Of a stretch of DNA of 33,681 bases, positions 1 through 6,918 are shown one piece after another. This DNA comes from Deltaproteobacteria bacterium. GTDB taxonomy: Bacteria; Myxococcota_A; UBA9042; CAIXZC01. Numbering within the stretch: position 1 is the first letter of the stretch; the number at the start of each line of letters is the position of its first letter. The stretch covers positions 1 to 33,681 of the forward strand of contig VGRX01000015.1 in assembly GCA_016875215.1 (NCBI GenBank), written 5' to 3'. The notes beneath the pieces were generated by a model, which was not told the DNA's origin, did not search any database, and worked only from the letters and a program-made list of their open reading frames with translations. The translations under genes and the position numbers were made by a program.

Positions 1-1
1 G

Positions 2-2947
2 GCCGGTCAGGGGGAGAGTGTCACCGGCCAGAAGGGGCAGTACTGCATCGGCCTCGATCCGGACGAATGCGGCTGCAACGGCTGGTTCGCGGACCAGGCA
101 GCCTCGACGGCCTGCTACCGGATGAACGAGACGGGCAAGTGCGCAGGCGAGAGGATCTGCTCCGCAGCGGGCCTCTCCGACTGCTCGGCTGCGGTCCCTG
201 CTGCAGAGGATTGCAACGGAAAGGACGATGACTGTGACGGAACCGTGGACGAGGATGCCGACGGGGACGACTGCCTCGTGACCAACTCGTTCGGGGCGTG
301 CCCCGGGATTGCCGAGTGCGCCAACGGCAAATCGGTCTGCATCGGCCCCGAGCCGAAGAAGGAGCTGTGCGACGGGGCGGACAACGATTGCGACGGCAGC
401 ACCGACGAGGGGTTTGCGGACACGGACGGCGACGGCGAGGCGGATTGTCTCGAAGCCGACAAGGACGGCGACGGGCTGGCCGACGGGTTGGACAACTGTC
501 CAGCGATCTTCAACCCGAAGCAGGACGACGCCGATCTCGACACCATCGGCGATGCCTGCGACCCGGACGACGACAACGACAAGGTGGCGGATGCGCAGGA
601 CTGCGCACCGCTGGATGATGCCATCCACCCGGGGGCCCAGGAGACTTGCGACGGGAAGGACAACGACTGCAACTACGTCGTGGACGAAGGATTCCCGGAT
701 ACCGACACGGACGGATGGAAGAACTGCATCGACGACGATGATGACGACGACGGCGTGCCCGACAAGACGGACAACTGCGTGCTGGCCTCGAACCCTGGCC
801 AGGAAGACTTCAACAAGAACGGGATCGGCGATGCCTGCGAGAAGGACCTGGACCAGGACGGAACACCCAACGAGCAGGACTGCGCACCGCTCGATCCCCT
901 GGTGTTTCCGGGCGCGGTCGAGGTCTGCAACGGCAAGGACGACGACTGCGACTTCGTTGCCGACGACGGATTTCCGGACTTCGACAAGGACGGCATCAAG
1001 GACTGCCTCGACGATGACGACGACGATGACCAGGATCCCGACCTGACCGACTGCCAGCCGCTCAACTCCGGGGTCGGACACGGGCTTGCGGAAGCATGCG
1101 ACGGGTCGGACAACAACTGCGACGGCGAGGTGGACGAGGGGTTTGGGACCACCACCTGCGGGCTTGGCAAGTGCAAGCACACGATCAAGAACTGCTTCGG
1201 CGGCGTGCTGGTGACGTGCAACCCGTTCGACGGTGCGGCGGCCGAGACGTGCGACGGGCTCGACAACGACTGCGACGGGCTTGCAGACGAGGACCTGGGG
1301 ACCCTCCAGTGCGGAATCGGCCAGTGCCTGCATTCGGTTTCGGCGTGCCAGCAGGGCAAACCGGGAACGTGCGATCCGCTGCAAGGCGCGGGCGAGGAGT
1401 TGTGCGACGGCAAGGACAACGACTGCAATGGGCAGACCGATGAAGGGTTGGGCTCGACCACCTGCGGCCTCGGGCAGTGCAAGCACACCGTGGCCAACTG
1501 CGTCAAGGGGATCCCTCAGGTGTGCAACCCGTTCGTCGGGGCTGGCAAGGAGTCCTGCGACCTGGTCGACAACGACTGCGACGGTATGGTGGACGAGGAC
1601 CTGGGAGCCATGCCGTGCGGCATTGGAGCCTGCTACCACCTGGTACCCAACTGCATCGACGGTGTTCCGGGGGAGTGCGACCCCATGGAAGGGGCGAAGG
1701 CCGAGAGCTGCGACGGTCTGGACAACGACTGCGACGGCGCGGTGGACGAACAGCTGGGCACCACCTTGTGCGGCATGGGCGTCTGCGCCCACCAGGAGGA
1801 CAACTGCGTCAACGGGAAGCCGGTGCTGTGCAATCCGTTCGAAGGGGCGCAGGCGGAGGTCTGCGACGGAAAGGACAACGACTGCGACGGCCTCGTCGAC
1901 GAGGACCTGGGGACTGCAATCTGCGGTTTGGGCGAGTGCCAGCACACCATGCCGCTCTGCAAGGATGGCATGCCGCAACAGTGCGACCCGTTCCAGGGCA
2001 AGGCGGATGAGACGTGTGACGGCAAGGACAACGACTGCGACGGTGCGGTGGACGAAGATCTCGGGATGACGACGTGCGGCATGGGCGTCTGCCTGCACAC
2101 GGTCGACAACTGCTCCAACGGTCAGGCCAAGGCGTGCAACCCGATGGAAGGCGCGTCCCCCGAGATCTGCGACGGAAAGGACAACGACTGCGACGGGAAG
2201 ACCGACCCGCTCGGCACGACGGGCTGCAAGACCTTCTACGTCGATGCGGACAACGACAAGTTCGGGGCCGGAGCGGGAAGCTGCCTCTGCAACGCTGCCC
2301 CTCCGTATGTGGTCACCGATGCCGGCGACTGCGACGACAACGACCCGCTGCGCTACCCGTCACCGCACGCCATATGCGGGATTGACGCCGACTGTGTCAA
2401 CGGCCTGCTCGACATCGGCGAGGAGTGCGACGACGGCAATGCAAAGAACGGCGACGGGTGCAGTGCGGCCTGCAAGCTGGAGCCGCCGCAGGTGTTCTCC
2501 GAGGTGGCCCACAACGCCATCTATGGAGGATACGGTCAGGAGGTGCTCAAGCTGGGCACGATCCCGGCACTGGCGGGGATGAAGATCAAGATCACGAGGG
2601 TCGGGCTGTGCGGAGACGCGGATGCCGGCTCGGGCCCGAAGCGGTTCGCCATCCTGGGCGGCGGGCTCGACTTCTCCTGGGCAGCGGGGCAGTCCCAGTG
2701 TGCGGCCACCCACTGGCTGGGATACACCACGGCCACCCAGGAACCGAACCGGGGCTTCGTGTACGCCGCGGTCAGCTACACGGCCCAGGCCGGCCAGCCC
2801 GTGGATCTGCTCATCACCAACAACCAGGACTGGGACGGACACCACTGCCAGGATACCGACTCGCACGGCAAGTCGTTCAACGATACCGGTGTGGGTGGCT
2901 CGTGCTGCAGCGTGCGCGGCTGGGTGGAATACCAGTACGTGCCCTGA
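2..2947 (+). CDS. Giant secreted MopE-type metal-binding-motif repeat protein (5' end outside window)
   Basis: The reading frame is open from base 2, so the gene starts upstream; the first ATG at 122 is internal. About 980 residues are visible. There are twelve CDGxDNDCDGxxDE-type (MopE-like putative metal-binding) motifs. The first third mixes them with thrombospondin type-3 repeats (LDNCPAIFNP, DDDNDKVADAQDC). From about 1141 to 2215 comes a regular ~50-residue unit repeated seven times, beginning with C-G-[LIM]-G-x-C-x-H and ending in the CDG motif. A DDGNAKNGDGCSAAC myxo-type Cys repeat lies near 2425-2475, followed by a ~160-residue globular C-terminal domain ending ...YQYVP. Such proteins are extracellular or surface proteins that probably bind Ca2+ through Asp-rich loops; the actual role is unknown. 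It resembles the protein encoded at 6919-9462 on the other strand. Confidence 0.9.
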   Translation, partial: AGQGESVTGQKGQYCIGLDPDECGCNGWFADQAASTACYRMNETGKCAGERICSAAGLSDCSAAVPAAEDCNGKDDDCDGTVDEDADGDDCLVTNSFGACPGIAECANGKSVCIGPEPKKELCDGADNDCDGSTDEGFADTDGDGEADCLEADKDGDGLADGLDNCPAIFNPKQDDADLDTIGDACDPDDDNDKVADAQDCAPLDDAIHPGAQETCDGKDNDCNYVVDEGFPDTDTDGWKNCIDDDDDDDGVPDKTDNCVLASNPGQEDFNKNGIGDACEKDLDQDGTPNEQDCAPLDPLVFPGAVEVCNGKDDDCDFVADDGFPDFDKDGIKDCLDDDDDDDQDPDLTDCQPLNSGVGHGLAEACDGSDNNCDGEVDEGFGTTTCGLGKCKHTIKNCFGGVLVTCNPFDGAAAETCDGLDNDCDGLADEDLGTLQCGIGQCLHSVSACQQGKPGTCDPLQGAGEELCDGKDNDCNGQTDEGLGSTTCGLGQCKHTVANCVKGIPQVCNPFVGAGKESCDLVDNDCDGMVDEDLGAMPCGIGACYHLVPNCIDGVPGECDPMEGAKAESCDGLDNDCDGAVDEQLGTTLCGMGVCAHQEDNCVNGKPVLCNPFEGAQAEVCDGKDNDCDGLVDEDLGTAICGLGECQHTMPLCKDGMPQQCDPFQGKADETCDGKDNDCDGAVDEDLGMTTCGMGVCLHTVDNCSNGQAKACNPMEGASPEICDGKDNDCDGKTDPLGTTGCKTFYVDADNDKFGAGAGSCLCNAAPPYVVTDAGDCDDNDPLRYPSPHAICGIDADCVNGLLDIGEECDDGNAKNGDGCSAACKLEPPQVFSEVAHNAIYGGYGQEVLKLGTIPALAGMKIKITRVGLCGDADAGSGPKRFAILGGGLDFSWAAGQSQCAATHWLGYTTATQEPNRGFVYAAVSYTAQAGQPVDLLITNNQDWDGHHCQDTDSHGKSFNDTGVGGSCCSVRGWVEYQYVP

Positions 2948-2961
2948 GGTCAGCCCTCCTC

Positions 2962-3172
2962 GTCCCCTTCGACCCGGCGGGTGAGGTCGTCGGCAAGTTG
3001 GTTTCGGCCCAGGATGCGTGCCAGCGTGAGGTTGCCCTCCAGGAACAGGGAGAACAGCTCCGGGACTTCCCGTCCAACGGCAGCGGCAGGCCGGGCGAGG
3101 GAAACGCGAATGCCGGATGGAGCCGTCCGGCGGCGTGCGTGCCGGTCCGAACGCTCTTGGCGGGCAGAGTTC
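2962..3172 (-). pseudogene. Deleted duplicate of the 3' part of the DUF2520 gene
   Basis: This stretch is almost identical to two parts of the DUF2520 gene to its right: 2962-3081 matches about 3936-4055 and 3077-3172 matches about 4394-4489. The join falls in a shared CGGC, so the copy has lost 343 bp, which also shifts the frame. The last part still reads ELFSLFLEGNLTLARILGR and ends RRVEGDEEG before a stop that abuts the end of the upstream repeat-protein gene. It cannot encode a functional enzyme. It is probably the original 3' end of the gene, separated from the intact copy by the toxin-antitoxin unit. Confidence 0.8.
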
Positions 3173-3194
3173 TTGTGACGCACAAGCGTTCGGC

Positions 3195-3590
3195 TCAGCG
3201 CCCCGCTGCGACTACCTCGATGCCATACTTCTTGAACACCGGGTCGGCGGAGAGAATGGGGAGATGCTCGACGCGGCATTGGGCGACCAGGAGGCGGTCG
3301 AAGGGATCCCGGTGCAGGAGCGGCAGATTGGCCACCTCAAGCCCGTGTGCCACGGATACTGGCAGCGCTAGGATTCCGTCCCGCTGCATCCGGGTCGGTA
3401 CGAACCGGTCCGGCTGCTCGGGGAGTCCCAGTTTGCCAAGGTGGAACTTGATCGAGATCTCCCAGGCAGACGCTGCGGACAGGAGAAGCTCGGTTTCCCC
3501 CTTCTCGATCAGTCTGCGGGCCTTGCGCCCCAACCGCTCGGGTGCGGAAACGGCCCAGAGCCACGCATGGGTGTCCAGGAGCACTCTCAC
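3195..3590 (-). CDS. vapC: PIN-domain toxin, VapC-like
   Basis: A 131-residue PIN-domain ribonuclease of the type II toxin-antitoxin kind. The four acidic residues of the active site are visible: D6 (LLDTHAWLW), E44 (SAWEIS), D95/D98 (HRDPFDRLL) and D116 (ILSADP). Family members cut RNA (often tRNA or rRNA) in the cytoplasm when the antitoxin is degraded. The start is GTG at 3588-3590 and overlaps the antitoxin stop as GTGA, a translational coupling typical of these pairs. The subgroup with LLDTHAWLW and an E-I-S-I-K motif usually pairs with Phd/YefM-type antitoxins, as here. The length is normal and no residue is missing, so it is likely active. Confidence 0.92.
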   Translation of the reverse strand: MRVLLDTHAWLWAVSAPERLGRKARRLIEKGETELLLSAASAWEISIKFHLGKLGLPEQPDRFVPTRMQRDGILALPVSVAHGLEVANLPLLHRDPFDRLLVAQCRVEHLPILSADPVFKKYGIEVVAAGR

Positions 3591-3820
3591 CGCTCGAACT
3601 CCTCCAGGACATCCTCGGAGAGGGGCGCATCGAAGTCATCGGCAATGGTCACGAGCCCGGAATCCTGGCCCAGCACACGAGTCGTAGCCTGCTTCTGAAA
3701 CGGCACCAGCTTCGCCACCGGTTTGCCGGCCCGGGCGATGATCACCTCCTCCCCGGCTGCGACTCTCAGCAGCAGCCGCGAGAGGTTGGTCTTGGCTTCG
3801 AACACGTTGATCTGGAGCAC
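3587..3820 (-). CDS. vapB: Phd/YefM-family antitoxin, VapB-like
   Basis: A 77-residue antitoxin. The N-terminal two thirds match the Phd/YefM DNA-binding fold (INVFEAKTNLSRLL, then EEVIIARAGKPVAKLVP); the acidic C-terminal tail (ADDFDAPLSEDVLEEFER) would be the toxin-binding arm. The start is GTG at 3818-3820, preceded by an AGGGGGTG ribosome-binding site. It is first in a two-gene operon with the PIN toxin, overlapping it by 4 nt, and has its own promoter just upstream. By family behaviour it should neutralise the toxin and repress its own promoter together with it. Confidence 0.9.
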   Translation of the reverse strand: MLQINVFEAKTNLSRLLLRVAAGEEVIIARAGKPVAKLVPFQKQATTRVLGQDSGLVTIADDFDAPLSEDVLEEFER

Positions 3821-3840
3821 GGCGTCACCCCCTGTCCAGC

Positions 3841-3869
3841 ATACTAGACCAAGTAGTTAGTCAAGTCAA
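3841..3869 (-). promoter_or_regulatory. Sigma70-type promoter of the vapBC operon
   Basis: On the minus strand, -35 TTGACT (3864-3869) and -10 TAGTAT (3841-3846) are separated by exactly 17 bp, about 21 bp upstream of the vapB GTG. A short inverted repeat TACT-N6-AGTA (3842-3855) overlaps the -10 and could be an autoregulatory operator. The surrounding ~100 bp are AT-richer than the rest of the window. Confidence 0.7.
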
Positions 3870-3899
3870 CTCCCCCAGGGATTCCCCACAGGGGCAGGC

Positions 3900-4793
3900 T
3901 CATCGCCCTCTGGACGTCGTTGATGGTGGATTTGGGTCCCCTTCGACCCGGCGGGTGAGGTCGTCGGCAAGTTGGTTTCGGCCCAGGATGCGTGCCAGCG
4001 TGAGGTTGCCCTCCAGGAACAGGGAGAACAGCTCCGGGGCTTCCCGTCCAACGGCCCGGGCCTCGGAAAGGAGGGTCTCGAGATCCTCCCGTACGACCGG
4101 TCCGGAGACCGAGGCGGCGAATCCCTCCCGGCAGGCATGGTCCAGCACACCTCCCATCAGGGAGCCGAGCAGCGCCCTTCCCTCTTCTTCCCCGATTCCC
4201 GCAGATTCCATGAGCCGGCCGGCCGCGAGGCCCAGCAGGGCGGAGAAGTTGGCCGCCATCACACAGGCCGCGTGATAGAGGACCGGGTCCGGAGATGCGG
4301 CGACGAAGCGGAGCCCGCATGTTTCCAGCAGCCGGGTTGCCCGGGCGGTGGCGGCATCATCCCCTTCGAGCAGGAAGCAGATGCGGGACAGCACCGGCAG
4401 CGGCAGGCCGGGCGAGGGAAACGCGAATGCCGGATGGAGCCGTCCGGCGGCGTGCGTGCCGGTCCGAACGCTCTTGGCGGGCAGAGTTCCGGAGCAATGC
4501 AGCACCGGTACTGATGCCGGAAGGCCGGCGGCATCCAATTCCCGGGAGACGGCGGGGACGGCTTCGTCCGACACGGCGACAAGGGCCAGGTCGAAGCCGG
4601 CGCCGGGGCCCCCGTCTGCCAGCGAGAGCGGCCTGCCGGACAGGACGGTCACTCCCGGGCTGTCGGCCAACGCTGCGGCCACGGCGTCCTCCAGCGGCCA
4701 TGCGTTCCACAGGGCCACGTCATGCGCGCTCGCCGCAAACAGCCTTGCCAGGTTGGTGCCCACGCGACCTGCGCCGAGGATCAACACTCGCAT
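3900..4793 (-). CDS. DUF2520 / Rossmann-like NAD(P)-binding protein
   Basis: A 297-residue protein with an N-terminal Rossmann fold (MRVLILGAGRVGTNLARLF; GxGxxG type) followed by a helical domain of the DUF2520 family, distantly like pyrroline-5-carboxylate reductase and ketopantoate reductase. The LHCSGTLPAKSV and AGRLHPAFAFP stretches are typical of the family. Substrate unknown. ATG start at 4791-4793. The last ~12 residues (after RRVEGD) differ from the duplicate at 2962-3172, where the protein would end RRVEGDEEG. The present C-terminus is therefore probably encoded by DNA that came with the inserted toxin-antitoxin unit. It is downstream of nadD but separated by a 223-bp repeat-filled gap, so cotranscription is uncertain. 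Confidence 0.88.
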   Translation of the reverse strand: MRVLILGAGRVGTNLARLFAASAHDVALWNAWPLEDAVAAALADSPGVTVLSGRPLSLADGGPGAGFDLALVAVSDEAVPAVSRELDAAGLPASVPVLHCSGTLPAKSVRTGTHAAGRLHPAFAFPSPGLPLPVLSRICFLLEGDDAATARATRLLETCGLRFVAASPDPVLYHAACVMAANFSALLGLAAGRLMESAGIGEEEGRALLGSLMGGVLDHACREGFAASVSGPVVREDLETLLSEARAVGREAPELFSLFLEGNLTLARILGRNQLADDLTRRVEGDPNPPSTTSRGR

Positions 4794-4810
4794 CGCCTAC
4801 CTCCTACAAC

Positions 4811-4999
4811 GGTCGGACACGTCGGACGGCGCCCGTCGGACACGTCGGACCAACGAACGGCGTCGGACACGTCGGACACGTCGGACGGCGCCCGTCGGAC
4901 ACGTCGGACGGCGCCCGTCGGACACGTCGGACACACGAACGGAATCGGACACGTCGGACACGTCGGACGGCGCCCGTCGGACGGCGCCGGTCGGACAGG
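4811..4999. repeat. Composite tandem repeat built on GTCGGAC
   Basis: Sixteen copies of a (G)TCGGAC core in about 190 bp. Three unit types alternate: a = GTCGGACAC (9 bp), b = GTCGGACGGCGCCC (14 bp) and c = a 16-19 bp variant containing ACGAACGG. The order along the plus strand is roughly a b a c a a b a b a c a a b b a. The b unit contains the palindrome GGCGCC and the inverted repeat GACGG-CGC-CCGTC, so transcripts could fold into many small hairpins. It fills the gap between nadD and the DUF2520 gene and is open in several frames only because it lacks stop-forming triplets. Confidence 0.9.
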
Positions 5000-5016
5000 C
5001 CAATGTCCACTGCTTC

Positions 5017-5562
5017 CTACGGCTGATACAGGCCATGCTCCTCCACGTACCGGGCGACGACGAGGGGCAGCAGCGTTCCCGGCGGCCGCCCCTCTCGCAG
5101 CAGCTCGCGCGCCCGGGTGCTGGAGATGTCGGGCAGCGGCGGCACGTTTTCCCCTCCCGGGTATCCAAGCCTCGGAATCACCAGCGGCGGGGCGAGCCTG
5201 GCTACCTCGTCGAACCGGTACCACTTCTTCGTCTCTCCGAGAATGTCGCTCCCGATGAGGAGCCGCAGCTTCCAATCCGGATGCTGCGCCTGGAGGTGGA
5301 CCAGCGTGTCCAGCGTTCGGCTCGGTGCCGGCAAGCCGGCCTCCACCTCGGAGATCTCGACCCGGTCGCCAAATTGCGAGAACGCAAGCCTTGCCATCGC
5401 TACACGGTGATGAAACGCGGTGAGGTTCTTCCTGAACACGTGCTCCAGGCAGGGCACGACCAGCACGCGGTCCAGGCTCTCGACGGACATGGCCATGGAC
5501 ACCGACAGCACGTGACACAGGTGAGGAGGATCGAAGCTGCCCCCGTAGAACGCGACGTTCAT
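5017..5562 (-). CDS. nadD: Nicotinate-nucleotide adenylyltransferase
   Basis: A 181-residue cytoplasmic enzyme that joins nicotinate mononucleotide and ATP to give deamido-NAD in NAD biosynthesis. The nucleotidyltransferase signature GGSFDPPHLCH lies at residues 8-18, and the C-terminal ISSTRARELL motif, which binds the ATP phosphates, is intact. Length is close to the usual 190-215. ATG start at 5560-5562; TAG stop right after GLYQP, the normal end for the family, so TAG works as a genuine stop in this genome. It lies 57 bp after the NamZ-like gene in the same direction. Confidence 0.93.
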   Translation of the reverse strand: MNVAFYGGSFDPPHLCHVLSVSMAMSVESLDRVLVVPCLEHVFRKNLTAFHHRVAMARLAFSQFGDRVEISEVEAGLPAPSRTLDTLVHLQAQHPDWKLRLLIGSDILGETKKWYRFDEVARLAPPLVIPRLGYPGGENVPPLPDISSTRARELLREGRPPGTLLPLVVARYVEEHGLYQP

Positions 5563-5619
5563 TCCTTGCCCTCATTCCTACCTAGAAACACCCGTTTCAT
5601 CCGTCACGGTGAACACCGG

Positions 5620-6906
5620 TCATGGGAACTCATTCCTCGGATAGAGCAGCCGCCCGCTGCGCTCCTCCCGGAACCTTGCGGCCGTCGCCTCCATGGCAGC
5701 GGCGACCTCCTCAACGGGGGCCCCGGCCTCCAGCTTCTCCCGTGCACCGGGGTGCCCGAGCAGCAGATCGATGGCCAGCCGGTCGTCCACGAACTCGTAG
5801 GCCTGCGTCCGCCACTTGAACTCGCCTGGAAAGAGCAGGCGGAGCCACTTCACGAGCGCCATCCCGAACCGCAGGGGGCGGAACCTCGACCGGTCCGTCA
5901 CGTGGAGCCTCAACCCGTTGCACAGCCGGCCGGCCCACTTCCCGAACTGCGGGCGAAAACAGGCGGAGGTCAGCAGGAAGCCCCCGTCCGGGAGCTCCTC
6001 GCCAAGGCACCTCCGCAGCTTGTCCGGGGCCACGAACGGGGCTCCGAACAGGAGGAAAGGCGTAGTCGTTCCACGCCCCTCCGAGACGTTCGTTCCTTCG
6101 AGCAGACAGAGCCCCGGGTAGACGATTGCAGTCTCGACCGTGGGCATGTTGGGCGAGGGGGGAACCCAGAGAGGGATTCCCGGACCGCAGGGGATGCCAT
6201 GGCCCCGATCCCGGATTGCGGATTGCGGATTGCGGATCAAGGGATCCCCTGGGGTCGGGGGCTGTCCATCCGCCTGCTGCTCATCCAGGTATCGACTCCT
6301 GTCCCAGCCCGCCAGGGCCACGACGGTCAGATCCACGTCCAGCTTCTCGTCGTCGGCGCAGGCCACGGCCAGCTCTCCGAGGGTCAGGCCGTGCCGATGT
6401 GGAACCGGGAGCTCCCCGACGTAGCTTCGCAGCGACTCGTCTGGCAGCCCTCCTTCGACAGTGACTCCGTCGATCGGGTTCTGCCTGTCGAGCAGCAGGA
6501 TGCGGAGCGCGCTCCCATGGGCCACGCGCAGGGTCTTGGCCACGGTGGCGGCGTAGGTGTAGTAGCGGGTTCCGATGTCCTGCAGGTCGATGAGCAGGAC
6601 GTCGAGGGCGGCAAGCTTGTCCCGGGCCGGGGCCAGCGACTCCTCCCGGTCGCCATACAGGCTGTCGACCGGCAACCCGAACACCGGGTCCACCATCCCT
6701 TCGACCGGCTCCATGTCCTGGTGCGTGCTCCACAGCCCGTGCTCGGGGCCGAACAACAGGGAGGGGCGAAGCCCCCTTGCCAGCAGGTGTTCGACCAGGT
6801 GCACGCCGGCCGAGTCCACCGCACACTGGTTGGCGAGGACTCCGATGCGGGCGCCATGACAGCGCGTGAAGCCGTCCTGCACCAGGATGTCCAGGCCGGT
6901 CAGCAA
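5620..6906 (-). CDS. DUF1343 / NamZ-like exo-beta-N-acetylmuramidase
   Basis: A 428-residue protein of the DUF1343 family, whose characterised member NamZ removes N-acetylmuramic acid from the non-reducing end of peptidoglycan fragments. Family motifs are present in order: GVLANQCAV, FGPEHGLW, LIDLQDIGTRYYTY, LLDRQNPI, VPPSPNMPT and EGTNVSEGRGTTTPF. No clear signal peptide is seen. The best start is TTG at 6904-6906, six bases after a GGAGG site. Between RSRYLDE and the WVPPSPNMPT motif there is an extra ~30-residue segment not expected in the family, encoded by a short-repeat insertion (see 6212-6237). It sits 12 bp behind the TSP3-repeat gene, so it is likely in that operon. Confidence 0.88.
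   Translation of the reverse strand: MLTGLDILVQDGFTRCHGARIGVLANQCAVDSAGVHLVEHLLARGLRPSLLFGPEHGLWSTHQDMEPVEGMVDPVFGLPVDSLYGDREESLAPARDKLAALDVLLIDLQDIGTRYYTYAATVAKTLRVAHGSALRILLLDRQNPIDGVTVEGGLPDESLRSYVGELPVPHRHGLTLGELAVACADDEKLDVDLTVVALAGWDRSRYLDEQQADGQPPTPGDPLIRNPQSAIRDRGHGIPCGPGIPLWVPPSPNMPTVETAIVYPGLCLLEGTNVSEGRGTTTPFLLFGAPFVAPDKLRRCLGEELPDGGFLLTSACFRPQFGKWAGRLCNGLRLHVTDRSRFRPLRFGMALVKWLRLLFPGEFKWRTQAYEFVDDRLAIDLLLGHPGAREKLEAGAPVEEVAAAMEATAARFREERSGRLLYPRNEFP
6212..6237. repeat. 7-bp tandem repeat (CGGATTG)x3 inside the NamZ-like gene
   Basis: CGGATTG is repeated three times plus a partial CGGAT. In the coding frame this gives IRNPQSAIRD. Flanking bases GATCCC (left) and GGGATC (right) form an inverted repeat around it. 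The segment lies exactly where the protein has extra residues compared with its family, so it looks like an in-frame insertion of a short non-coding repeat. Confidence 0.75.
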
Positions 6907-6918
6907 GATCCCCCTCCG

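Noticed and set aside
4811-4999. CRISPR array
   Set aside because: The repeats are 9-19 bp, nearly contiguous and without unique spacers; no cas genes are nearby.
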